Part shown: piece by piece, positions 1 to 9,779 of the stretch
Numbering within the stretch: position 1 is the first letter of the stretch
Layout of the letters: each line of letters opens with the position of its first letter
From: Baffinella frigidus
Lineage: Eukaryota; Cryptophyceae; Cryptomonadales; Baffinellaceae
NCBI GenBank assembly: GCA_026770585.1
Contig: MU646366.1
Coordinates: forward strand, 954,036-982,437
Length of the DNA stretch: 28,402 nt
Reading direction: 5' to 3'
Notes under the pieces: model-generated
What the model was told of the DNA's origin: nothing
Databases searched by the model: none
Seen by the model: the letters and a program-made list of their open reading frames with translations, nothing else
Translations under genes and position numbers: made by a program

Positions 1-76
1 GGGTTTAGGGTTTAGGGTTTAGGGTTTAGGGTTTAGGGTTTTGGGTTTAGGGTTTAGGGTTTGGGGTTTGGGGTTC
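1..76 (+). repeat. telomere-type TTTAGGG array, G-rich on plus strand
   Basis: About ten near-perfect 7-bp TTTAGGG units decaying to TTTGGGG. The orientation is wrong for a left chromosome end, which should read CCCTAAA inward, so this is an interstitial array, not a telomere. A minus-strand exon candidate lies at 438-593, so in that gene's sense the array would be C-rich, as in the introns of the other genes. From 77 to 437 I see no gene; a TGACGTCA palindrome lies at 206-213. Confidence 0.9.
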
Positions 77-437
77 AGGTCGGACCTTCTGGCGGCATTT
101 CGCACCCCCCCCCCCCACCCCACGCCTCTATGAAACCCTTTCTAAACCTTAACGATCCCCCAAACCCCTGAATGCCCTACACCAAACTACACATCCCCTG
201 ACTGATGACGTCACTGTCACCATGTTGCCAGGTTTTCTAGCCACCGCTCTAGAGGGGTGCCGTCGCACGGCACTTCCCTACATCTCGTGGTGGCTGATGG
301 GATGCCATCAAAGCTGCTTCTTGAGTAGAAGCGTCAAGCCTGCAGACGCGCGCTCGCTCGGCCAGGGCACGCCACTTGTTCCCCCGGCACGATAATAACA
401 TGATGGGCAAATAGCGCCTCGGCTGGCGGGCAGCGAC

Positions 438-593
438 CTCCACATAAGCAGAGCGGAACGCGCCAATGAAGAGGGAGATCAGTTTGAGGATGAAGTACCC
501 GGCGATGAACACCTGCGGGTTTCCCGGCACGTTTCGCGAGTCAAGGTGCCATTTCGCGGAGGCGATGATTGAAGGAATCCGGCAGAGGGGAAG
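438..593 (-). CDS. probable internal exon of an unidentified minus-strand gene, with a hydrophobic segment
   Basis: An open stretch of 52 codons on the minus strand has strong G/C third-position bias in its middle. It is preceded by a long pyrimidine tract ending in CCCAG (594-600 on plus) and followed by GAG|GTCGCT, giving a phase-0 exon at both ends. The peptide contains a hydrophobic run (VFIAGYFILKLISLFIGAF) that could be a membrane helix, flanked by basic residues. I do not recognise the family. No upstream exon with a start codon could be chosen with confidence between 594 and 1089. The gene would be divergent from the signal-peptide gene starting at 1090. The minus frame stays open beyond the proposed donor, so the exon end is uncertain. 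Confidence 0.35.
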
Positions 594-1089
594 CTGGGAG
601 AGGGGAAGGAGGGGTTGCACGGAATGCGAGGCCACTGCGCCAAGATTTCCACGCAGGTGCAGATGCGTGCCTGCCATGCGTGTCCCTCTGTAACATTATC
701 CGCGTGGCTCAGCTCCGTGTGCATGGCCGAGCCTATCGGCTTGAGCCCTCGCAGGGCGGGGGAGCAACCTGGATCCCGATAATCAACCGGATGGTCCAGA
801 GGAGCGCGGTCCCTTCGTCCACTTTCCACCACGAGTGCTTGCCCATCGGCGCCGCAAGACCTGATCAACCCTCGTCTGAACTCTGCAAACGAAAAACGCC
901 CACCAGCCTCCGAAGAGGATAGAACTGAGGTTTGAGTTTGAGCCGTTTTCGCAAGCAGACGGCTCGAATTCAAATGTTTCCAACGGCGGTTGGCTCGATC
1001 TCCATGTTCCATTTGACGCACTTCAGAGCTGGGAACGTGGGGATTTTTTTGCAGTGAGGACCGGGCGGATCGCTGTCCTGGGAGGAACG

Positions 1090-4000
1090 ATGGCGGCCTC
1101 GCAACGGCTTCTGCTGTGCGTCGTGGTCGTCATGTCCTGTATCTCGCTCTCTCACATGCGACTTGCACCTCTGGCCCCACCGCCAGCCACGAGCAGCCCG
1201 GGGTTGTGTCGTGTGCTCCAGGAATGGCCATCAAACGCAGCGCTTCTCCGGGGCACGCTGCGCCTGCGGGGTGGTAAAGGCGGAGGGCGCCGGCGCGTGG
1301 CGCATTCGACAACCAAGATGTCGCTGAAACACCTCAAAGGGGTCGTGAAGAAGAAGGCGGAGCGGGAGAATCTGAACGCGCAGGCGGCAGACAACAGCAA
1401 CATTCAGGCGCGCCAGAGGAACGTGGAACGCAAGGCCAACAACTACGGGGAGGACGGGGGGCTGTGGGAAATCATGGACCCGCACAACAAGCGGGGGGGA
1501 GAGGAATCGCGGGAAGGCAAGTCCCAGAAGGAGAAGCGTGCTCGCCTCGCACGGAAGATGATCGAGGCGGGGACGAGCGACGTGTCGTCAGAGCGAGGCG
1601 ACGCCGGCGAGCGTCTCATTGTCGACTACGGTGACATGAAGCGCGCCGCCGACAAACTCGAAGCTGAGAAAAACGCGCCGCGCCCGCTGCCCGACGAGGA
1701 CGACGAGGAGGACTCGATGCCGGCCTTCGGCGAGCTCCTCAGGATCCCGCCCCCTGAAGCGCTCATGGAGAACGCAGCGGAGATCTCGGCTCTGGCTGAA
1801 GCACCGCTGCCAATTCGGGGCTGGAGACAGAACCAGGATGGCCCGCCGACCGGGGCACTCATCGTCCCGGATCAGGTGCTCTCCTCCGCGTGTCGTGTTC
1901 GTTGTCACAGACTCTCGCGGGAGAAACAACGTTGATTGTTTGTACTATCAAAGGAATGTCTCACATGTGTGCTGGCCAGGAGCACTGCTGAGGCAAGCAC
2001 GTGCTAGCTCCTCCGAGAGGCTGCGCTCCGGGGACGAGGAAGAAGGGGCCTGCTGGCGTCCTGTAACCTCGGATCCTCTGGCCTCGGATCCCCGGGCCCT
2101 GTAACCTCGGATCCTCTGTCCCGACCTCTGATCCCCTGGCCCTGAGCGCGGGTTCTAACCTCACCCGCCCCCCTCCCCCTGCAGTGCGAGACATTGCACG
2201 AGGCTCTCGGGACGATTTCGCGGCGCGAATCAAGCGGGGAGAAGGTGCCTTGCCCTCATCTCCGCACTCTCCACTCTCCACTCTGGTCCATCTCTCTTCG
2301 CCCAATCTTTCCAGACAACAACCTGCAAACGCCTGAGGGCGGACGTGTCTGCAAAATGCTGTGTCTGAACCCTTCACGTGAACCTCTGCCGACACCCTAC
2401 ACCCTGAAAACTAACACCCTTGCGGGTGCAGGTGGGGGGGGGCCTGATCTGGGTGCGGGAGGGCAACTTCTCGTGGGCGTCGGAGGTCCCTTCCATGAAG
2501 GACCGCAACGCGGTACGCCGCCAATCCAACACCCTCAACCGTGAACCGTGGACCCTTAACTCTCAACCCTAAACCCTAAACCCTAAACCCTAAACCCTAA
2601 ACCCTGAACCCTAAACCCTAAACCCTAAACCCTAAACCCTGATCTCTTAACCCTAAAACCAACCCTGAACCCTAAAACATAAACTGTAAACCCTGAACCC
2701 TGAACTCTAAACCCTGAACCCTGAACCCTGAATCCTGAACCCTCAACACCAAACCCTAAACCCTGAACCCTAAACCATAAACCCTGAACCCTGAAACTGA
2801 ACCCTAGAACCTAAACCCCATACCCTAAACACTGAACCATAAACCATAAACCATAAACCATAAACCATAAACCATAAACCATAAACCATAAACCATAAAC
2901 CATAAACCATAGACCATAAACACTCAACTCTTAACTCTCAACCCTGAACCCCAAACCCCAAACCCCAAACCCCAAACCTGAACCTCAGACCCTAAACTAT
3001 AAACCATAAACCCTTTACCATAAACCAAAAACCAAAAACCATCAACCATAAATCATTGACCATAAACCATGAACCATAAACCATAAACCATAAACCTCAA
3101 ATCACACTCCCCAAACCTGAACCCTGGACCCTTAACCCTAAGACTAAACCCTAAACCCTTAACACCAAACCCTAAACCCTAACCCCTAAACCCTAAACCC
3201 TAATCGCCCTCCCCCCAGCGCCATATTTGCAGGGTCAGACAGTCTCTGGACCCATGCAGGTGTATCAGACAGTCTCTGGACCTCTCGAGATAGCAGGGTG
3301 GGGGGGGTGGGGGGGCTGGGATTATCTGCTGCCCCGCACGCCAAGCCTGTATCGAAACAGCACGTGCCCAGCGTCGATCAATCGCACGTCCTGAAACGTT
3401 GGAATGCAATGATGGAATGAAACGATTCAGTGCGCACCGCTTGTCACGTTGTGATCCCCCGCTGGGGTGGTGCGCTGATCGTGTGCTGATCCCCTGGGGT
3501 GGTGGGCAGTTGCACGAGAAACGCAGGCGGAAGGCTGTGTTCGACTGGGAGTATGAACCAATCGATGATGACCAAGAGGGCAAGCTCTGGTTCGACTCCC
3601 ACGGCATGGTCATGTCCCCCTCCACCTCCCCCACTCCTAGTTGGCTTATTAAACTGGCTACTTATGGCGTCTAAGTGGACCGCTCTCATTCCCGTTCCAC
3701 CGTTCCCTTTGTCCGCAGCTCTCAATCTGGTGCACAAGCGTGATCCGCCGCGGTGCCTCAATCGACTGCCACTGGCGTGATTCCCCCTTGAGATCCTGGA
3801 ACCTGATGCTGCTGCCCCCGAGCAGACATACCAAACGCTGGACCCGGTCCGACCGACCAAGTATGTGCATCCCATTACGGGAGACGTCAAGGAGATCCCG
3901 CCGGCCTTCGCCAAACTCGACACCTCACGGTGCCTCCCTTCACCCCACCCCAAACCCTAAACCCTAAACCCTAAACCCTAAACCCTGAACCAGAACGCAC

Positions 4001-7000
4001 CACGTCTGAACACCCAAACCGCGAAGGGTGTTGCCTGAAGGCTGGCCTCGTCCGGGCGCTGAAACACCTCCGCCGACGCCTGAACATGCAGCCGCACGAC
4101 CCCGCGTAGTCTTCCGTGTTACTCATTCGCTGCCTAAACCTTGGACCCTGACCCCTAAACCCTGAACCTTGAACCCTGAACCCTAAACCCTAAACCCTCA
4201 ATCCTAAACCCTGAAACTTAAACCCTTAACCCTAAACCCGAAACCCGAAACCCTAAACCCTAAACCCTGAACACCAAACCCTAAAACCTAAACCCTAAAT
4301 CCTGAACCCTAAGACTCAAACCCTAAACCCTAAACCCTAAACCCTAAACCCTAAGCCCTAAATCCCAAACCCTAAACCCTGAACCCCAAACCCTCCACCC
4401 TAAACCCTAATCCCTAAACCCTAATCCCTAAACCCTAAACCTTAAACGCTAAACACTACCACCACCCCTCAGGTTCGTGGTGGTTCGGCGACGGAACCTG
4501 CGGATCCAGGGGAAGCCTGCCATCAACGCCTCGGCCCCGTCCTCCTACATCCGGTATTCCCACCACCACCGTTGATCACCCGCTACACCGCTTTTCGTGT
4601 CGGTTGATCATGTAAATCATCAAATTAGGGAGCACTGGACCTTAAACCCTAAACCATCAACCCTAAACCATAAACCCTAAACCCTAAACCCTAAACCCTA
4701 AACCCTAAACCCTAAACCCTAAACCCTAAACCCCAAACCCCAAACCCCAAACCCTGAAGCTTAAACCCTAAACCTAAATCCTAAACCCTAAATCCTAAAC
4801 ACTAAACCCTCAACCCTAAACCCTAAACCCTAAACACTAAACCCTGAACCCTACACCTCAAACTCTAAACTTTCAACCCTGGTCCTTGCACCCTGCACCC
4901 TAAACCCCGGACCCCTCACCCCTCACCCCCCACCCCTCACCCCTCACCCCTCACTCCTCACCCCTCACTCATCAACCCTCACCCCCCAACCCCCAACACT
5001 TCACCCCGAACCCCCAACCCGAAACCCAACCCCCCAAAACTGAACCCTAACGCCCAAGCCCTAAACCAGGTACCCGCGAACGCGGCTGGAGGGGCAGTGG
5101 ATCCTGCTAGAAAAAGCATCTGCATCCTTCGACGGCGTCCTCCTCGCCTTCTACCGCCCCTTGATGTACCCTCCCACTCAAATGTGTTGTATTGCCACGA
5201 CCTGGAGTCATACTTGATTGGCCACGTGACCACAGTTTGAGGCTGGTACGGTGACCACCCCGCTTGACAGTAGGACAGTTAGACAGATTGTTCCCCTCGT
5301 TTTTGGTGCCTCCGCATCCTTGGACGGCGTCCGCCTCGGTTTTTACCGCCCCTTGATGTACCCTCCCCTGCCGCCCCTTGTTGTCAGAGAGGAGAGGGGG
5401 GCCTGCAAGCACAGCAAGGGTGGCAGGGTAGATTACAGCAACCTCTACCTTGCCGCCCCTTGCTGTACCCTCCCCTGCCGCCCCTTGTTGTCAGAGAGGA
5501 GAGGGGGGCCTGCAAGCACAGCAAGGGTGGCAGGGTAGATTACAGCAACCTCTACCTTGCCGCCCCTTGCTGTACCCTCCCCTGCCACCCCTTGTTTTAC
5601 ACAGCCCTACCCCACTGCTTCGATGGCGTCTCCTGTTTGGAGAACGCGCGAGTGTTGCCCGGGGGCTGTCTGGCAGGCTCTGTCACACCCAGCATTCCGC
5701 GATGTTCTCGGCATCCAATAAAGTGTAGCATCTGTCTCCGGCAGGGACAACGCCGAGGCATGCATGCGGGCATTGGGTGGATCATGGTCCTTCTCGCGGT
5801 CGGGAATCCACTGCGGAGGCCACCAGTGCATCTCGGCCGTCGGGAACACCTCACTCGCCTTCCTCTCCTGCACCCTGGGGGGCTTCCCCCCGGGTCTTGC
5901 CGGTACCGTCAGCTCCAATCCAGAACTCTGGTGCTCCCTGGGCGGCTCCTTCTGGGTCTTGTAGCGTCAGCCCCAACTTACGAGACACTTCTGCCTGCGC
6001 CATCGCTCCCCCTTCCCTCTGGGAATTGCCGCTAGCGTCAGCCCTAGCCCATAAAACTGTTTTGTCGGGGGCGTCGCTGTCCCCCCCGCCATCTCCTCTC
6101 TGAATCCGTGCCTGCGCTGCCCGCTGAATCCGGACCTGACACGCCAACCGTGTTCTCGTGGCACCCTTGTGAGAGAAGGGCCCGCCTCGGGCGTGACGCA
6201 CCCGTGAGATGTCTCTTCTCTCACAGCCGCGGGATTGGTAGCGTGGTGCACACGTCAGATGCTTGCGGGTTGCACGCACCAGGTGTGTGCGTTGCAGCAA
6301 AATGCCTTTTGCAGGCGCGTGGCTGGTGGCGTGGTGTCTGGCTCACCATTAATTAACAAACTGTTAAACTTATTTTTTTGACAGGCAAGTCGCGGATGAA
6401 GCGGCCGGCAACGGATGCGCTCTTCCTCGCGGCCAACTCCTCTGCCTCCCTCACCAACACCACGTCTCTCCCACCCCCTGTAGTTCCTTTGGGTTTCACT
6501 TCGGTCATCGACCCTATGTGCCCCTCTGGACTTGATTATGGCTCTGCCATAGTTAATCTCGGCTTCTCGTTAAACACGTTTAGACGCTCTTAGTGCTGGA
6601 GCGTTTTTACGGAGCCATGATGCAATTGTATTTAAGGAGGATCCCAGAATAACTGAGTCAGAGCTAGTGATCGGGCGGTTGGAGGCATGGAGCTGACGCA
6701 CCAACCAGTTGGCGTCTGTGGGCGTGCGCTCTGCCTGCATGTGCACATCTGCTGTCTTGTGGGCAGACTGGAGGGGAAGAGGGCGTGCGGTTGATGACGC
6801 AGACTGAGTAAGGTTTCTGAATTAACCAAAGATGAATCGCGGTATTGCCAAACCCGTGCCATCGCCGAAGTAAACACTGGACGAGCCCGATTTGGGCTGT
6901 GAGGTCGAATGTACTCGGGATAAGCTCCTGTGAGGGCCGCACTTGCGTGTGATTGATGGTGGCGACTGACGCAGCGCGCGCGTGCAGGGTGTCATTCACA

Positions 7001-8535
7001 GGGCTGATGCACGGAGCGGGAGTGTACGTGCGGGACGCAGCGCGGGCTGTGCTCAAGGTCTCCCACCTTCCATGCCCCCCGACCACCTCGCGCACTTAGG
7101 GTGTGAGGTTTAGGGTGTAGGGTGTGGGGTTAGTCTGATCCACCGACTGGACCCTGAACTTTGAACCCTCGACCCTCATCCCTAGGGTAAAGTCCGCTTC
7201 CTTGCAGCGTGCGCGCCTCTTGGATGTTGCTTGCACGAGAGAAGATGCAATTGGATAACGCAATGGCGTGGGTGTGTCGGATGATCCACCGAGGCACGGG
7301 AGGGTGCTGAGAGCTGGGAGTGGGGCACTGAGCCTGAGGCGCTGAGTGTGAGGCGCGCCCCCCCGCAGCACTGCTGTCTGAGGAACAACCGGGCGTGTGC
7401 TCTCGCCGTCGCGGGCGCCGGACACGTCTCCGCTTACAACTGCCTCTTCCAGTCTGCGCCCTCCCCCCCATCACGTGTAGAGAGAAACGTGCGTGTGTTA
7501 CGGATCGAAAGAAACATGTCCACCACGTGTTGCCTTCCGTGAAGGCCTTGCAAGACTAGTACACCCCCGCGCGCCTTGTGCTCGTCATGCGAGTGGTGAA
7601 CCATATTCACCCAAGCCTCCTCTCTCCCTCTCCTCCTCGCAACCGAACAGAGTGGTGCACGCAACGACACACCACCCGCCCATCTGCGTGACGCATCCGC
7701 CCCATCATTCCCGCACACCCCCGCATCTACCGTCTCCTCTCAATCGTGACACGCAGCCTCCCCATGCAGCGCGTACACAAGACAGTGTGACAACGCAAGA
7801 GGCGCTGACCCCCCCCCCCTCTCGCGCACAGCGAGAACACAGGCAGCGCGTTCTCAGCGTGTCCGGATCCGGAGCTGCGTGCCGTCGACGGCGAGGGCAC
7901 CACTGGTACACTCGACCCTCAAACCTAAAACCAAAACCCCAAATCCTGAACCCTAACTGAACCCTTCACCCTAAACCCTACACCCTTAAACCTGAACTAC
8001 AACCCTGAACAATAAATCCTGAACCCCAAACCCTAAACCATAAACCTGAGACCCCAAACCATAAACCATAAACCATAAAACCTAAATCCTCAACCTTTGA
8101 ACCCGAGACCTAAACCCTAGGCCCTAAATTATGAACCCCAAACCCTCAACCGTAAGCCCTAAACCCTAAACCATGCACCCTACACCCCTAGGGGTGGGCA
8201 CGGGAGGGGGCCCGTCGCTGTGGGAAGACAATGACGAGATCGCGGTGCGCGCGTCGCTGCTCCTGCAGGTTTCATCCCGGACCCGCTGACCCTTAACCCT
8301 CAACCCTCAACCCTCATCCCTACACCCCAAACCCTAATCCCTACACCCCAAACCCCAAACACTAAACACTTAACACTAAAACCTAAACTCTAAACCCCAA
8401 ACCCTCACCCCCAAACCCCCCTAAACCCTCATCCAGGACTGCCGCGTGGTGGGGGAGCCTTGGCCGAACATGACTCGACCAGGGGTCTTCCGAGAGTCGC
8501 GGAATCGCTACGTCCCCTCCCGGGAGATGTTGTAG
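1090..8535 (+). CDS. secreted right-handed parallel beta-helix protein, about 13 exons
   Basis: Proposed exons: 1090-1875, 2185-2244, 2432-2512, 3510-3608, 3826-3929, 4473-4553, 5070-5096 (or to 5183), 5745-5902, 6385-6479, 7369-7451, 7832-7905, 8192-8268, 8437-8535 (TAG). All junction phases agree; total about 607 or 636 residues. The ATG at 1090 has A at -3 and G at +4. Residues 1-20 form a signal peptide (RLLLCVVVVMSCISL). LRLRGG is at 57-62, followed by a long Lys/Arg/Glu-rich, probably helical region to about residue 240. From about 413 to 575 short Cys/Ala/Ser/Asn-rich rungs such as CISAVGNTSLAFLSCTLGG, ALFLAANSSASLTNTTSL and CALAVAGAGHVSAYNCLFH have the pattern of parallel beta-helix (CASH/Beta_helix) repeats. 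NSS and NTT sequons suit a secreted protein. Substrate unknown. Exons 2 to 5 are less certain than 6 to 13; the end of exon 7 is ambiguous. Confidence 0.6.
2040..2150 (+). repeat. short minisatellite in intron 1 of the beta-helix gene
   Basis: Repeated blocks of the form CCTCGGATCC(T/C)C(T/G)G and CCCTGTAACCTCGGATCC follow each other about three to four times just before the pyrimidine tract and CTGCAG acceptor at 2184. This is not a telomere-type repeat. Confidence 0.6.
2540..3205 (+). repeat. intronic CCCTAAA-type repeat with a CCATAAA sub-array
   Basis: A degenerate 7-bp telomere-type array, C-rich on the sense strand of the beta-helix gene. Inside it, about 12 units at 2835-2920 have been homogenised to CCATAAA, and 2948-2977 to CCCCAAA. 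The rest of this intron (3206-3509) holds a short direct repeat (CAGACAGTCTCTGGACC at about 3236 and 3267) and no exon I could support. Confidence 0.9.
3950..4470 (+). repeat. intronic CCCTAAA-type repeat arrays
   Basis: Two C-rich telomere-type blocks (about 3953-3990 and 4138-4455) fill the intron between the exons ending at 3929 and starting at 4473. Unique-looking sequence lies between them (3995-4135) with no supported exon. The acceptor CCCCTCAG at 4472 follows the array directly. Confidence 0.9.
4640..5066 (+). repeat. intronic CCCTAAA-type repeat, grading into CCCCTCA units
   Basis: C-rich telomere-type array containing nine or more perfect CCCTAAA units at about 4673-4735, then a CCCCTCA-like sub-array at 4913-4980. 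It runs to within a few bases of the acceptor AAACCAG at 5069. Confidence 0.9.
5306..5600 (+). repeat. 107-bp tandem repeat in an intron
   Basis: Two nearly identical copies with a period of 107 bp start near 5384 and 5491, with a partial third to about 5597. A diverged relative of the unit's left part (GACGGCGTCC...CTACCGCCCCTTGATG) occurs at 5130-5167, overlapping the possible extension of exon 7. The array lies in the intron before the exon at 5745. Confidence 0.85.
7915..8190 (+). repeat. intronic CCCTAAA-type repeat
   Basis: C-rich degenerate telomere-type array occupying nearly the whole intron between the exons ending at 7905 and starting at 8192. The acceptor itself (CACCCCTAG) appears to be made from a repeat unit. 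Confidence 0.9.
8281..8432 (+). repeat. intronic CCCTAAA-type repeat
   Basis: C-rich degenerate telomere-type array filling the last intron of the beta-helix gene, from 12 bases after the donor (8269) to four bases before the acceptor CCAG at 8436. Confidence 0.9.
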
Positions 8536-8793
8536 CAGCTGTGTGAGGGGAGTGGCAAGGGTGGTGTGTTGTAAAGAGTGAAGTGGTATGCATCTCAATT
8601 GCCGTTGCCCCGGCAACCTCTGAAACCCCCGTAGGTGTGTACATGGATATCTGGGATAAGAACACACTTGGTCGGGCCTCGGTCGATGTCTGTTTTCTTA
8701 AATTAGTACCTGCGGCTGACTAAACGAGCGAAACTTAGTCAAATTGTGGGAAATTAGGAACACACAGGCCCCAACTCTGGTGCGGGTTCTTAA

Positions 8794-8818
8794 GTTCTGG
8801 GTTCTCGTAACCCAGAAC
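8794..8818. other. hairpin at the left edge of the tandem duplication
   Basis: AGTTCTGGGTT and AACCCAGAACC flank a 5-base loop and form a 9-10 bp stem. It overlaps the left copy of CAGAACCGC, the 9-base word found at all three boundaries of the duplicated units. Apart from this hairpin, 8536-8812 (after the TAG of the beta-helix gene) holds nothing I recognise. Confidence 0.6.
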
Positions 8819-9776
8819 CGCAACTTGAGAAAACGTACATATATTCCCCCTGCGTGTTGTTAATTTAGTACCGGAGTGTTGTAAGTCAACCGTTAGCTGC
8901 TGCTGAGTTCCTCTGCAACGGAAGGCTCCATGCTTGAAACAAAGCAGGGCCAGAATACCGAGACTCTCTTTGATACCCCTTGTGGAATACACCTGACGAC
9001 CGGTTCTGCAGTGTCTTGCCACGGAAGGGAGAGGTGTCCGCCTATGCTGGGAATCCACAAATCCTAAAGGCCGCACAGGTAAAGGTACCTCGCGCATCAG
9101 ACAACACAAAAGCCACCAGCAAAACCTCTTAAAATTATAATCAGTGATGCGTCGCCGTGTGAGCCTGGGGTCCCTGGAAGCTACTCTGCCCGCTCGCAGT
9201 CCCGGCCAGTTCCACGCCCCCACAGCTCTACGCTTCGCGCTGCAGGTTCCTGTCCAGCCGCAGCGCTCAGCGACCATCGTGAGCCACGTCAGTCCTAGTC
9301 CTGGGAATTGGTCAGACCGGAAAAGAGTGCTGGAACCGGGGCAAGGAGCTTGCTGAGCGCCCACATCAGGTCCTCCTCAAACACTTGACAGAGAGGCACG
9401 GGCATGTTGTCATCGACCTTTACCGCAAAACTGTACATGCCGGCCACGCTCGCCCCCCCACCCGTTTGGGACTCCTGGTCAGAAAACAAATTTCGTCTAC
9501 TCCTCGCCAGTGAGGCCAGGGCACCCCCCGCCGCCCATCGAGCGGCAACGCGCCTCGTGCTGCAGCTCCGCCGCCTTCGCGTAGAGCGCGGCCGCCGTCT
9601 GCCCGTACATCAGCTGGAACATCCCGGCGCCCGATTCAGAAATCTGACCCTTGATTTTAAAATTGAGTTTTAGCCGAGCTACAAGAGGGGGCTGAGATGC
9701 TTGGGAGGGGCGCTCCTCCTCCGCTGGGGGCCCAGAGGTCTGCCCGGATGGCACAGAACCGCGCGGGTGTCAGCTG
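8813..9776. repeat. tandem duplication, unit A
   Basis: Unit A (964 bp) and the adjacent unit B (9777-11095) are direct copies. Both start at CAGAACCGC, and the same 9-base word occurs again at 11096-11104 just after unit B. The right halves (about 9300-9776 versus 10620-11095) are nearly identical; the left 70 bp are clearly more diverged. Unit A lacks about 350 bp present in unit B. Confidence 0.85.
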
Positions 9777-9779
9777 CAG
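9497..9779 (-). pseudogene. 5'-truncated, frame-shifted copy of the minus-strand ORF at 10817-11335
   Basis: The block ending in the same C-terminal peptide (MFQLMYGQTAAALYAKAAEL onward, TAG at 9497) is repeated here from the ORF in unit B. Sequence upstream of the duplication edge, including the ATG, is missing, and an extra base relative to unit B breaks the frame upstream of the shared part. It could instead be a duplicated exon of one larger gene, but no splice sites in the right phase were found. Confidence 0.45.

Noticed and set aside
206-213. TGACGTCA as a CRE/bZIP promoter element
   Set aside because: An 8-base palindrome nearly 900 bp from the nearest start codon is not enough evidence.
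2432-2512. Exon peptide (IWVREGNFSWASEVPSMKD) as start of an ABC-transporter nucleotide-binding domain
   Set aside because: The FSW..E.PSMKD resemblance is real but short; no Walker A, signature or Walker B motif follows, and the gene continues as a beta-helix.
3720-3754. Extra exon (LNLVHKRDPPR) after the acceptor-like CCGCAG
   Set aside because: Its phase does not fit either neighbour.
3540-3929. WW domain in the beta-helix gene
   Set aside because: LWFDSHG and YVHPITGDVKEIPP look WW-like, but the spacing and the two tryptophans of a WW domain are absent.
5460-6035. Long plus-strand open frames across the 107-bp repeat and the 5745 exon
   Set aside because: Wrong frame relative to the phase-consistent exon 5745-5902, and composed largely of repeat.
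8735-9364. 209-codon minus-strand open frame through duplication unit A
   Set aside because: Weak codon bias, not preserved in unit B, and it runs through clearly non-coding left-edge sequence.
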